Of a stretch of 64,000 bases of DNA, positions 23,209 to 35,985 are shown in pieces. Location: assembly GCF_050947335.1 (NCBI RefSeq), contig NC_134985.1:16917190-16981189 (forward strand). The letters are read 5' to 3'. The notes below the pieces were generated by a model that searched no databases, was not told the origin of the DNA, and worked only from the letters and a program-made list of their open reading frames with translations. Source of the stretch: Megachile rotundata. Taxonomy: Eukaryota; Arthropoda; Insecta; Hymenoptera; Megachilidae. The stretch's first letter is position 1. Every line of letters begins with the position of its first letter. A program made the position numbers and the translations under genes.

Positions 23209-26200
23209 GTGCATTTCGTACTGAATTTTTACAGTCAGCTGTTTCAAATAACAGTTAATTTTATTCTCAATAAATATTTTTGTTATCTGTCGTCAATAAA
23301 TATTTTGTTAAACTTGAAATTATTTTTAGCATGACTATCTTGAATTGTTCACATGTATTCTAGTGTGAAAATGAAATTCAAAAGCACTCGAGTAAATTTC
23401 TTATAACAAAGTACAAATTATGTCGACATATTCTCAGCGTTCATTTCCTTGATCATTTAATTTCTTTGTCATTTAAGTATCATGCATTTCTGTATGAAGA
23501 AACGTCCACATAAATAGCGACATAGAAATAAATAAAGTATCAGAGAAACAATAACGCAACATTTATAAAGTAACTTACGAGGCAGTGCATTATAGGCGAG
23601 GCAGAGACAAATGTGTCCCCGCGGAAGCCATGCGGCCGATTTCCAGTTTCTCCCCGTCTTTTCGCTTCATCCATGTCGAAGCAACGCCAGGCACCAGCTG
23701 TCCCATTTAATAGAGCAATAAAGACGCGAATGGGACTTTGATTTATGCCTCTCCTATTATTAACAATCCTGCCACGGGCGAGACCGTATCGTGGATGCTT
23801 CGGATCAGTTTTCGGGATCGAATTCACCCTCGATCCAGGATCACCGGGATTTCTTCCCCTTCCGAGGGATGAAAAGGCCCCTCCGTTCATAAACTCGTTC
23901 TTTACGAGCCACGAAACAGGCCAAGTTTCGCGCGATTTCTTGGCTATGACGGGCCAGACAATCAGGCTCGTAAATAAGTCGAAAGTTTCGCCGGAAACGA
24001 GAAGTTCGCCGTTGAAAATGCATACCATGTCGGTGACAGCGCCGCGAAGAGTGTCGGGACATTCGTCACCGTCCATGAAGCAGGAAAGCAGCGTGAAAAA
24101 ACGAGTGGGGTGCGAAGAAGTGGCGGAACAACGACGTTCCTGGTTAACGATCCACCTGTCGTGTCGTTGAGCTCGGCTAAAAATATGGACCACGTGCTCG
24201 CTGGCCACCGGAAACACCCTGTAAACTTACTGTTTAACGATAATTTGGGGTTGTGGAAGTATGGGATTTGGATCTCTGATGCGAATCATCTCTTCTGGGA
24301 ATCAGATTTTGATTATTTCACAGAAATTGATGGATCAGAATCAAATATATTTTTGGAAGATATTTTTCTTGAAGAGAAATACTGTTTAATTTCATATGGA
24401 ATTTGAGTTAATACAAATTAATTTTCTCTGGAGGACCAACCGTCCAAACTTCGTTAACCTTAATTAATTACAAGCTAACATAACCTTAAGTTGTAAAAGA
24501 TTCAAGAGGTAATTCAACAGGGTTAAAGCAACAGTAAAGAAATTGAAAAACTAATATTTCAGAACTAGCAGAGAAACTTGGAAGTTAAGAAACTTAATTC
24601 TGTTTGTGCAAAACTTCCGAATCTACCAGTGAAACTACCCTAATTTACCCGAGAGTTTCCAATAATACCAACAGAACTATCGTTAAATTTGCTTATAAAT
24701 TGTCGAGAAGATTTGAAAGTTTGTTCATCGATTTTCGAAAAATTGCTGACTCTTGAGGGATCGGCAGAGCTCTGCTCGCTCATTTCGCCGTTGAGTCTCG
24801 GCTCGTTTGCATGCTGGCGCCACTCGGATGATCGAGACACCGTTCTCTTCCTCTTCGTGGTCAAGTGTACGCCCGATAACGGCGATAAAAGCTAGCCGAC
24901 GAATAAAGAGTCCCCTTTTTCGTGGACCTCTTCCATGTACGTGGAAGCAGATCAGTATCCCGTGGAGGATCGGCGAGGGCTCTCGAGGGAGGTGGTTCTT
25001 CGAAAAAGGTCGCGGAGGAGTCTGGGAGGGTTCTCTGTAGGGGAAGGGTTAAGTGCTTAACGGAGGACATTGACTCGATTCAGGGTCTGAAAATAAAAGA
25101 GAGCCTTATTGTTGACGTACCATGAAGTCATCGATGATTCATTAAGGCACTTAATTACAAAAACATTCTTGCTTCGAATGTATATGGAAATTAGCTTCGT
25201 TAAAAATTTAAATTCATCGATGTTCGATTTGCATAACCCATAGGCGAAATATTAGATCTAATCAATTCCATGCCCTTTTATTTTATTTTCAATTATAACT
25301 CAAATACATTATTCGAAGAGACGTTTTGACATTTGACATGTTCAGAATTGACTTACCTCTTTTTAAAATAAAAACTTGTGTTGATGTCTGTAAGAAGAGA
25401 AATTCCTTCGACCACTTTGGATTTAAGACCTTTAGCAACCTTTAGCAACCTTAATGGTTATACTGATGTGTTTATGCAATTTACGAGTAATTTTCGAGTA
25501 AATGAAAGATCGTGTAAAATTTTCAGCTTACATTCACTCGGTACAGAAAAAGCTGGGAAACGGCAATGCGCGAGCAGTCACGTAGATGCTTGTAATTTCC
25601 TCCGTGGTCACTTAAACGTACCGATTACAAAAACCATCGAAAGATAAGAACACGTACATAACATACAGAATCTTATCGTTATTAAAATCTCGGTAACTAC
25701 CAGCGAAGCAAACAAGGACGATTTCTTATTAAAAGATCAACCTGACGCGTTGGTACCACAGTTCGAATCGGGTGGTAACAACGCTAGAGAAGGATACACG
25801 AATGATTTCTAATTAAACTTCAACTTAATCCTCGCAATCGTGATTAGGGCCAGTTCGATTAAAATTCCACGGAAAAATCACGAGTTGGTAATTTTATCTT
25901 AACCACCTGTTTCCGTCGAGCAACGACCGGTCCACCTACGGAGCGCGTAAACCTAACCCTGTGTCAAGATTTATCCGTGTTTCTCTTCGGTTATTTATGC
26001 GAAATTACTCGTGCATGTTCACGCAACCGGTTAAAAAAAAACCAGAAGAGACAAGATTTATCGCCGATGGCGCGGAACGATTCACCAATTTTATTTCAAT
26101 TGAACGTTACAATGGGCTGACAAGATGGCGGGGGGACCCGGATGAATAGTTCTCTGGCAGGTCGTACGGTTATTACGGCGTTTAAATTCGTAATAGCCCG

Positions 26201-29200
26201 TTAATTTCGAGGTTTCGTTTGCTCAGCTGCAGTCGATTACAAACAGGGGGTGGTCGGACGAGCCGTGTTCGACCCTCGGTCACAGCCGGGTCAACTCGAG
26301 TACGAAGCGTTAATCGTCCGCGTTTTTCCCGCCGCTTTAAACTACTACCATTTTCCGATTCATCAATCTCGGGTAAACCTCGTTGAAACGCATCGAAATC
26401 GAAAGGGTTGCGATAGTCGTTGAGAGGGGCGGAAAAAAAAGACCGCCAACTGTCCATCGGGCTCCATTTCGACGATGAAAATTCGTGTAAACCGAAGGAG
26501 TATTTCCCCCCTTTTATGTTCCTTATTATTTGCTCGAGTATTATGAGCTTTCGTGAAATACGAGCGCGAGGGGCTTCTAATGGTCAACGGAACGGTCGTT
26601 CAGCGCAGACGGATTTAATTAACGATACGAGTAATTAAAGTTTGTATCGGGGCCAGGGTTTTTCGAGTGCACGCGGCCCGGCAAAAAGTGATGCACTCCC
26701 TGACCGGGAGGGATCACTTTTAATTTAACCGAATGAAAAATCGTGTATACGTTGACCGTTTTATAATAATTGCTTTCCTTGCGATATATTTGTTGGCTCG
26801 TTTTGAAATATTGCACGGTACCGTTGGCCAGCGGCCCCCTTTCCCGCGTGATTCATGGTGTTCCTGGCGAGCTCGCGTACGAAATATCGCGGCTTTATTG
26901 GACCACCTTTTTTCGCGGTTTCAACGTTTTTATTTTCAACGGAGAATTGCTTCATTGTAAGCTACTTTGCAAGATGAATTCTTGCAGTATACCGCTCTCC
27001 GTCCTCTTGCTCCTTTCGTTAATTTATCACGGGACGGAAATACATTTTCTTCGAGTTGCTCGTATTGCAACTTACAAATTATTATTGATAACCATAGATC
27101 AATTAAAAGTTGTTTGACATATCCTACTATTAATTATCATTATATAATTTTATCTTGTATACGCAAATTTTATTATGCGGTATTTATTATTAATCGATAT
27201 AATAAAACTGATTGAATTATCAGGCATGTGACAACTTTTGCGAATGCAGTTCATATGTCGTCCAAAGAAAATAACGGACATTCATTTCCTTATTCTCAAT
27301 TTTCTCATAAACATCTATTTGAATTGCAAAAACAACGAAATCTTGTTTTACATTAGAAAACTTTTGCCAAACCGGTTTATATTGTTCCAGGCGTTTACTG
27401 TTAATTCGTCAATAAATTATTTAAACTCGCATTTCGCCTGTCGTATTTTGCAACGTGTCTATTACAAACTATTTGCATAAAACTGGAGTAATAAAAATAA
27501 TACTCATTTCGCGATAGATCTGCGTACAATAAGTGTGCGTGCAGGTGAAGACTCGTTGAACCGGTAAAATAAAATGTGGCAATATAAAGAGTAGCAACTG
27601 TACTTTAATACGTTATAATTGCACAAGTATCCGTCATTTGCTAATAAGTGAAACGTTTATCCGTATCCTCGCACTTATCTACGAGCGCTCGTGATCGAGT
27701 TTGCGACGAAACATTGAAACTCGTGTAAATTAAAATCGAAAATTAAGTGGTTAGTTAACAAGAATATATCCCGTGTTCATTTCCTCGTCGAAACGAGGTT
27801 GTTCCTTTTTTTATCTCGAGGTATCACTCGATAAACTCGCCGGCACGCCGGCAATCTGCAATGAGTCCGCTCGAATTCCATTCCTCCGCGCGAACTAGAT
27901 TTCCCCGGTTGGAAGAAGGCGCAGCAAGAAAAGCGGTCTCTGTAATTCGACGATTCGTATGCTCGCCCATGAACGCGTGCGAAGCAGAGAAAACACGAAA
28001 TTAGGTTCCTTATGAGCCCCAGCTTTCTTCGGACAGAGAAATATAGACGGTACGAGGCTGGGAAACGCTGCAGTCTCGGTTATACGACGCCTGTAGGAGG
28101 GGATGAAAATTGAGCGGCGAGGGAGGTCGTTGTAAATTAAATTTGGTTGCAGAGGAAGTCATAACGACCGGCACGTGTCCCATACCTACTGCAACGTGTA
28201 TGCGTACGCCGCTATGGGGATCACGGGAAAATCTTCTACGCGTTTCTGTTCCACGATTTCTTTGATTTTTTCTTTCTTTTTGTTCCTTCAGGAAGCGTGG
28301 CCGCTACGTGATACGAATGTGTCAACTTTGTACAACGGAAGAGCTTCTCTAATTATAAACTGATTATAAACCGTGCACGGATTTACTTCCCATGTCTATC
28401 TTCGATGACTATTCTTTCCGGGAAATTATACCCTTTCATGCCACGTAATATTACGATACATTCCGTATATCTTTCCGTGTGATGTTCACGAAGGTCTATT
28501 GTTTTTTGCGATCGCGAATTATTTAGGTAAATTATCCTGTAGCGTGTGTTCGCGTTGGGACACCATCTTGGACGCGACTGTAACCTAGCGCGAAATTTAA
28601 GCCGATACGTAACAAAAATAATACATATATTTTCTTCTGTAACAATAGTAGTAATTATAATTAGAGTCACAGATATAAGATAACAGATATAATAGATATA
28701 AGACAGTAATACATTAGATCAGCTTTTCATTCACTATGAGTCAACGAGTCTACAAATTAATATATTTCTAAAAGCGTAAACAAGTAACAGTGCGTAAAAG
28801 GTAGAAAAATATGATCGGCATAAGAACAATCGGAACACACATTGTGTCTTCTGCACTCAGTTTCATCTTGCACGGTTTTTCAACCGGTTTCTCGCGGAGC
28901 GTACAAGTAGTCCGGTAGTCGAACACGAGCGACGGTATTATACGTGGTCCTTTGTTTTCCGGCCGGCAGCCCGATACCAGATAACGATAAAACGCTTATC
29001 TGGCCGTTAATGAAATTTACGATCGCGGGATACGGCGATTTCGCGGTTCGCTCGTACAATATTTTTCTCGGCCGTAGAATTATGCGTTTGACTAACTAAC
29101 GGGGCAGATTTACGAGCCCTCGAGATCCAGCGCAGGATCGAGGTTGGAGGATAAACACCGTGTGTCCCCGGCGCGATTTTTTTAAGATTCCCCGGCCATT

Positions 29201-29630
29201 CCCGTTCAACGAGAATCAATCCGACTGTAAATAACGGCCACTCGTAAAACCCCGCGAGAGGGGTATAAAATCTTGCGGATGTATATTCCGCTGATAAACC
29301 GCGTAAATAACAGACAGAGAAAGAAATATAATTAACGATAAATATTCGCAGACGTCGCGGTTAGATATCCCTGTAACGTCGCTCGCGATTCTGTCCGATC
29401 CGTGCCAGCCAGAGTTGCAATTATGACGCGAAAAGTTTTAATTAAACCGCCCTTACCCCCGTGCCAAGTCGACTCGGCCGAAAAACGAGCAGGAAGTCGT
29501 TGGATCGAGGAACCACTTTGTTCGACCTGGACGAATCGTCGGCTGCACGAGGCTCTCTTTCTACGTGTGTTCTCTCTCTCATATTCTTCCTCCACCTACT
29601 CCGATTGCAAGCAAGCTCGTCGATGGTGTT
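23209..29630. other. Unique DNA; unproven ORFs only
   Basis: AT-rich to about 23570, then a CpG-rich block at 23570-24200 with an unusually long open frame (listed separately). Further CpG-rich blocks lie at about 24740-25050, 25870-26960, 27650-28330 and 28850-29630; the rest is AT-rich. A TATA-like word in GGGGTATAAAATC lies at 29260 without a supportable transcript. No known gene found. Confidence 0.5.
23540..24217 (-). other. Unrecognised ORF, unproven
   Basis: A - strand frame of 225 codons, but its first codon is GTG. The first ATG (bases 24074-24076, protein opening MDGDECPDTLRG) leaves 178 codons. I see no signal peptide, domain, zinc-finger or other motif. A 141-codon frame is open on the opposite strand over the same bases, which suggests local stop-poor GC-rich composition. 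I would not expect a frame this long often by chance at average composition, so it is recorded, but no function is proposed. Confidence 0.12.
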
Positions 29631-29695
29631 CGGTTTCTGATTATCGGAAATCGATCCCTGGCGGGCCGTTAAGGACACGCTTGACTAAGCGATAG
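29631..29695 (+). repeat. Left arm of diverged inverted repeat
   Basis: This arm contains CTGATTATCGGAAATCGATC, then 12 diverged bases, then GTTAAGGACACG. The same two blocks with the same spacing occur on the opposite strand at 31822-31890. Similarity continues outward to a shared CAAGCT, with about 12 extra bases in this copy. Both copies read through in the same frame (DYRKSI, then LRTR). It may be a transposon end, a dispersed repeat or a conserved element. Confidence 0.6.
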
Positions 29696-30054
29696 GTGTG
29701 CCTCCGCTTCTCCGCTTTCACCAACAAAACGTACATACAATTGCCGGACCCTCGATGATGCTCTTTCGTTGTTTCCACCGGTGTATGCGGTTCTTCTGCT
29801 CCTCTTCTATCCGCATATATTAACCGCCAACCCACGACCGCGAATCTGTGTGCCTTCAAACTTTTCATCGCCGTTTATGCGCATGTACAACTCCACAAAT
29901 AGTTTACGATTATTCGAGTTATCGAAATTGACGTATTCGCTGCGAGTACATTCGCCATTTTAGGTTCGAATTCACGGGGTATATTTCACATGTAAAGTTT
30001 TTGCATTTCTATATTGTCATGTGCGTAAACTGAACGTCTCCGAATTTTGTATGC

Positions 30055-30687
30055 TAGTAGTCTTTTAATGAGTAGTGTTCTATTCTGTTATATTTAATGT
30101 TCTATCAAGGATAGCACGTTCCATTTTCATTTTAGACATTCCATTAGAAGTATGAATAAATAGTAGTCTTTTAATGAGTAGTGTTCTATTCTATTATATT
30201 TAATCTATCAAGAATAGTAGCACGTTTTATTTTCATTTTAGATATTCCATTAGAAGTATGAATAAATAGTAGTCTTTTAATGAGTAGTGTTCTATTCTAT
30301 TATATTTAATCTATCAAGAATAGTAGCACGTTCTATTTTCATTTTAGATATTCCATTAGAAGTATGAATAAATAGTAGTCTTTTAATGAGTAGTGTTCTG
30401 TTCTATTATATTTAATCTATCAAGAATAGTATCACGTTCTATTTTCATTTTAGACATTTCATTAGAAGCATGAATAAATAGTAGTCTTTTAATGAGTAGT
30501 GTTCTATTCTATTGTATTTAATCTATCAAGAATAGCAGCACGTTCCATTTTCATTTTAGACATTTCATTAGAAGCATGAATGAATAGTAGTCTTTTAATG
30601 AGTAGTGTTCTATTCTGTTATATTTAATGTTCTATCAAGGATAGCACATTCCATTTTCATTTTAGACATTCCATTAGAAGTATGAAT
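30055..30687. repeat. 106-bp tandem array, six copies
   Basis: Copies begin at 30055, 30161, 30267, 30373, 30479 and 30585, exactly 106 bases apart. The unit opens TAGTAGTCTTTTAATGAG and holds CATTTTCATTTTAGA and CATTAGAAGTATGAAT. The first and last copies share TAATGTTCTATCAAGGATAG, while the inner four have TAATCTATCAAGAATAG with compensating bases that keep the length. The array lies between the two arms of the inverted repeat at 29631 and 31822. Confidence 0.95.
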
Positions 30688-31821
30688 CTTGTATAGGCGG
30701 TATTGAAGAAGGTAACAAAAGAGAATAGAATCGGCGACGAACCAGAACGAAAGCGAAACCGGCAGTCTAATTAATATTCGATGACGCGTCACGCTCAGGT
30801 GCGAGCTTGACCGGATGTACGTTGAAACACACGGGGACACGAGTTTACGAGTAACACGCGAACTCTTCCTGCCACGCATCCGACCCTTTACCCTTCTGCC
30901 CTGCTCTTCTTCGCCCTCCTCTTTCGTTCGTGTCACGAAGAGTCAAACCACCTACCACGGGTTTCATCAACACTCGTACGCACGTCGTCGCACGTGACGC
31001 GCATTTATCCGTCCGGTTTTTTGTCCGAGCCACGGCCAATTTTCCAAAGTCCACCGGGCATTAATCATTGGTGAGACAGGGCTAATAACCCTCTGGATTC
31101 TTGCGTACCTTCGTGAAAAAGACGTAGCCGGGGAAACACCATTGTCGGTGTGCTGGATACACCTCCGAGGAATTGCTGGACGTCGTGCTTGGAGACGTTC
31201 GCGAAGCTCGTGTTAATCAAAAAGTCTCATAAAGGAGCTGGACGTTGAACCGGCTTCGAAACGATGATCTATGGCGAAGGATTTTCTGTCAACCTTTGTC
31301 CTTCTTTCATGAACGCAATATGGTCGATGCATTTAATTATACGCACATGTTATTTACTTGACATTGTTCAATTACTTCTTGATTCGTTATTTGTTGTTTA
31401 CAGTCTTTCTGAGTGGATAGTTCTGAAGTTTATTCATAAGCAGAAATTAAACTAGTTATGTAAGAGCACATTTTTTATTGGTTTAATCACTCAGAGATAT
31501 ATAATTCAATTAATACGTTGTATTATCGTTATTTATAAAGTATAAATATCCAGGTAACACAGTACTGAATTGACCAACAAGTTTTCATGTTCCAATCAAT
31601 GAACCATATCGTACCTTGTAGATTTACCACATCTGGTATCAACCTACATGTGGTATCCAGATACCTTTCCTTTTTTATTCATGTTCTTACAAAATTCTAG
31701 AACTTAAGGATTTGATGTAGATCCCGTGAAATGTCAATCACCGTCGATTTTTCGGTAGCCGAGAAAGTTCAGCAGATGGCGGGTAAGATGGCGTCGCGGG
31801 CTGGTATTTAAATGTGAGCGA
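30688..31821. other. Unique DNA, no gene recognised
   Basis: GC-rich at about 30720-31260, with overlapping frames on both strands (30610-30936 -, 30815-30997 +, 30845-31054 -). AT-rich from 31290 to 31700. No known motif. Two AGATGGCG words lie close together at 31775 and 31787. Confidence 0.55.
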
Positions 31822-31890
31822 CGATAGCGAAAGACCCAGACCGTGTCCTTAACAGGCGGTCGGTGATCGATTTCCGATAATCAGGAATCG
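31822..31890 (-). repeat. Right arm of diverged inverted repeat
   Basis: Read on the - strand this holds CTGATTATCGGAAATCGATC, 12 diverged bases and GTTAAGGACACG, the same layout as 29631-29695 on the + strand. The two arms are about 2.1 kb apart and point towards each other. No transposase frame lies between them, so if they bound an element it would be non-autonomous. Confidence 0.6.
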
Positions 31891-32937
31891 AAGCTTGTCG
31901 AGGAAAGATAAAGAAGGAGGATGAAAAAGAAGCAGCCACGGTCTGGCGAGCACCGGTTGCGCTGCATTTGGCAAACCTTCGATTCTCGATGTTGTTCTTC
32001 CTTCTTTTGGTGTCGGTCAAATCGAGCGACCCTCGCATTAACGATTATTAAAACCACGGCCAGAATCGATCGGCAGGAAATTGAAAATCCATCGTAGACC
32101 CTCGATGTTTCAATTAATGCACACCGATCGATGGCTATCTGAATCTGTTAGCGAAATTAACCTTTTCATTGTTGGAGAGTTCGAAATGCTAAGTGAAATA
32201 AGTAGAAATAATATTTAATCGGTTCTTGTTGTATTGCCAACTTTGCACGAACTTACGTTGGCACGGGTCCACCATTGTTATATCACGTATATTCGTATAA
32301 TTACTGTGTTATATCACATACAGTCACTGTGTCAACAATTTTCAAATGATTAAGGGGTTGAAACTAAAGCTGCAATTTATATTCGGGTATTTCAGGTTCC
32401 AGCTCTAATTCAAACTTAATTTCTATATTCTGAAAACTGCAAGCTGAAATTTTTTCAAATTTAAAGACCTTCCTTTCTCTCAAAGTTTTTAAATTTTAAA
32501 ATTTCTGAAGATTTCAAGATTTCTAATTTTTAAGTCCTTGAATCGTGTCAATCAACTCCCTGTATTATGTCAAAGCACGGTTCAAGACTTCAAGAAGCTA
32601 AAATCTCGAAAAAAGAAGAATCTTCGACCACCCCAAAAATCTGAGAAGGGTTTCACTCTCATCCCTTTTGTTGGGTCTTTCAAGAATGCGCTTCTCGCGG
32701 TAACAAGAAAAGAATTTTAGTGAACCGGTATACGCTTGAAAAATGGAGTTCGCCTAAAATAGAAGCACGAACGCGACGATGGCTATGGGGAAAAAATTGG
32801 ACTGACAGGCGACGATAAGCTGCCAGCATGGTGATCTGTTAATTGCTTGGACTGCTTTCTACCGTTGAAGAGCATGTTCGTTGCTGTCTCCGTTATTTTC
32901 GAAGGTTCATTACTGCCTTGTGAACGAGCTCGAAAAA
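31891..32937. other. Unique DNA, no gene recognised
   Basis: Moderately GC-rich at first, AT-rich from about 32200 to 32530, then mixed. The only + strand frame of note (32538-32720, 60 codons) is lysine-rich and unrecognised. Confidence 0.55.
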
Positions 32938-33212
32938 GCGTTCAACATTCTTTTTGGTTATTCATTTTTTTATTGTACCTTTTAAGTTGAATTTTGTTCT
33001 TATTTAATTTAAAATAAAAATTAAATTTAACGTCCTATATCTTTTCTGGTTATTCTCTATTGTTTGAGCATACCTTTAAGTTGAATTTTGTTCGCATTTA
33101 ATTTAAAATAAAAATTACATCTCTCGTTCAACATTTTTGCTGCTTACTCTACATTTTTTTGTCATACCTTTTAAGCTGAATTTGTTCTTATTTAATTCAA
33201 AATAAAAATTAC
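32938..33212. repeat. 95-bp tandem array, three copies
   Basis: Three AT-rich copies with TACCTTTTAAGTTGAATTTT at 32976, 33071 and 33165, a period of 94-95 bases. Each also has TTCAACATT upstream in part and AATTTAAAATAAAAATTA downstream. The middle copy is missing one T in the CCTTTTAAG word. Confidence 0.9.
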
Positions 33213-35689
33213 TTATATGTAACAGTGTTGTATTTATTCTTAGAAATTATAAAAATTTGCAATTGTAATTTTAAGTAAAAATGACCTAGTCCCAGTATTA
33301 TAATCGCTCAGCATCAGCGAATACAATTTCCGTGTTCGTTGCCAAAACGTCTATTTGTGCACGTACAATTAACACAGTCCAGTCGCGTTAAGTAGCCACT
33401 CGCTAAGCTTACTCGTCATTTTCGATTGTCGAAGGGAGCAAAGGGGCTAACGAGCGAGTTGCTCATCGCGAGGCCAGCGACCCTTTTCGCTATTGATTTT
33501 CGAGATTTCGAACCGCGAAGGGCCACTCGCCCTCCGCGAGGGTAAATATTGGCTCGTTGAGTCTGACGTTGATTGCGCGGAAGGGAACAAATGTAATTTT
33601 AATCGTTGCTCGAGAGGGATATGTCCATCGGAGAAAGTTTGAACGTGTGTCCCCGATACACTCGGAAGTGGATGAAAATATCGATCAGTCCGACGGTCGA
33701 AGACAGGGTGGTTGTATCGAGGTCAGTGGACACATCGACGAGTTATGAAACAGAGATATCGTAAGAAATCGATGCAACCGGTTCCATTGTTGACGGTCTG
33801 AAGAGAGTCCGGCTGATTTTTTCACCCGAAGTCTGCATTTTTCAATTGATCATACACGATCGCGTTTTTAGTGGGCGGTTTTACAGCCACGCATTTATAT
33901 CGCTTTAGAGCGCGGGTGTATTTTTTACCTCGGACTTGCGGAAGTCTTCGGGACACTGCGCTTGTAGTTTCCGATTTCATTGTCTGCGCAACGCGTCGTT
34001 AAGTATCGAACGAGACATGTCGAATGAGCGCGATGAGTTTGCTCGTGCACTCTAGTTACTTGAGCTTCATTAAGTCACTGACTTTAGATTTCTAATTTTA
34101 ACTGTGCTCTCTTTGCTGGACTAACTTTTGAATTTTCATTCATTCGTTCTCAAAATTATAAAATTACCTGGATCAGATGTTATCTTCATCAGACCTTATC
34201 AGATGCTCAGAAGTAGATTTGCTGTTTGCAGTAACGATAAATGGTATGTTTTATCTGTTTGAAAAATTATTTCAAAATTTTTAAAATCACTTTGAGATTG
34301 TTTGAAACAATCAAAATCAAATTTCAGCCATAGGTCGCATATTACAAAATGAAGAGGTTCTACAGAATGACATCTTCAATATAAATGTTCTTTGGAAGAT
34401 ACTCAAATACAGTTACAATTACTTAAAGTAAAAATGTATATACACGTTCCTCAAGTTACATAAATTTTCGTCAAGGAAAGTAACTGATTATCAGTCCCAT
34501 CGAAGTACATTAAACTTGCCATTCAATTCCTCGAGCTACTCTCACAGTAAGCTAACTCCATAAACATGATTATGCAAATCGTAACAACTCATTCCCTACA
34601 AATGTATTACGAAACAAGTCCCAATAAAATTATGAAACAAGTATTTCCCGTTAATTTTCTCTAAAATTGCTATCAGTTGACACCTCGATAAAGGGAACAA
34701 TCCGATCTTAAAAGGGTATAAGGAACTCGTACCATGTTCGAGAGCAGGAAGCTCTTACCATTGGAGATAGCAGGTTGGAAAAGTTTCATTTTTCAATTAC
34801 CAGGCAAGGAAACGCGCGAGCACGGTATTTATGCGTCGTTTCCATGGTCGTATCTTAGCAGTAGGGCACTTCTCGTTCACGGGAGAGAACTCCTATCACC
34901 AAACGCCGTCGTAAAATTCGCCGGAGATCGCGACCGTACCTTGGCGAACAAAAGTATCGGTTCGTTCCCTTTCCGTATGACACACGTTCCACCGCGTCCC
35001 TCTTATCGTTAAGTAGAATCGATATCGTGTCGCGCCCAGAAGCCCCGGTCACGCCCCTGCAGGTTACTGCACCCATCGTGGTCGACCAACGCCGGCGATC
35101 GTTAAATCTTTTCGCCAAGTATCGCTCGGTTATTGTATCCATCGTCGATCGACCGATATCGAATGATGCACGCCTTTCCAGTTTTTATCCCGTCTCCTAC
35201 GCGCCCTTATTTGTCAACGTTCTCCAAAACTCGATCTACAACGCTTCTCAATTTTGAGCACCCTGCTGTACTTGCGCACCCTGGTACTCGTGCATCTGCT
35301 ACGAAGTACTGCTTTACGCGGTACTTTGCATACCACGGGTTTCAGTTTTACACGGGCTCATTTTACGCTGGTGATGAGATACCGAGGGTTGCTCGGGGAT
35401 GCGAATGGGGCTTGTGGGGTTTGAAATTTTGGAGTTTGCGACTGGCCCCTTGTAGTATGTGACTTGGTATACTGCTCGAGAGTAGTGGAGGAAGTTGTCA
35501 GACCGCCTTTTCACTTCGAGGATTACTGATTTCGAATATGTGCACGTTAATCTCTTCTAATATTTTAATAATATTCTAGTATAACTAATATCCTGATATA
35601 ATTCTAATTTTTTCTACTTCAACTCTGACATAATAAAATCAGGTAAAATTGCGGCACCAATAATGTAGACCTACGTATAATCGATGTAT
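33213..35689. other. Unique DNA, no gene recognised
   Basis: AT-rich at the start, CpG-rich at about 33340-34030, AT-rich at 34080-34680, then CpG-rich at 34720-35520. Frames of up to 109 codons (35133-35462 +) overlap others in different frames. Nothing recognised. Confidence 0.55.
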
Positions 35690-35745
35690 ACATGTACATG
35701 TATGTATGTCACATGTACACATGTATGTATGCACACATGTATGTC
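35690..35745. repeat. Short ATGTATGT/ACATGT tract
   Basis: About 55 bases of alternating CATGTATGTATG and CACATGTACACATG words, rich in ACATGT palindromes. It is a small relative of the larger tracts at 54270 and 56935. Confidence 0.8.
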
Positions 35746-35814
35746 TTCTCATTTCAATTGCAAATTTTTAATTACACTGTACAGCTAATACCCGCATTAA
35801 TACTGAAAAATATT

Positions 35815-35985
35815 GAACATTTTACTTCGTCATTTTTAACAGAATAAAACACGTAACTTTTCATTGTGAACATTTAACTTTTTACCCCGTCATATTTAAT
35901 TGAATAAAACATGTTACTTTTCACCGTAACGTCACAATGTGGAATATGCAACTTTTCACCCTGTCATATTGGATTTTATCAAACT
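35815..35985. repeat. Degenerate ~53-60-bp tandem repeat
   Basis: About three diverged units: GAACATTTTACTTCGTCAT at 35815, GAACATTTAACTTTTTACC at 35868, and a third with CAACTTTTCACCCTGTCAT near 35948. Words such as GAATAAAACA and ACTTTTCA recur in the first two. Confidence 0.75.

Noticed and set aside
29258..29270. TATA box (GGGGTATAAAATC)
   Set aside because: A good match to the word, but no start site, exon or conserved frame follows. Similar words occur elsewhere in AT-rich DNA.
29962..29973. tRNA T-loop (AGGTTCGAATTC)
   Set aside because: The bases on either side do not pair as a T stem, and no acceptor stem or box A is found upstream. The same applies to AGTTCGAATCGG at about 25752.
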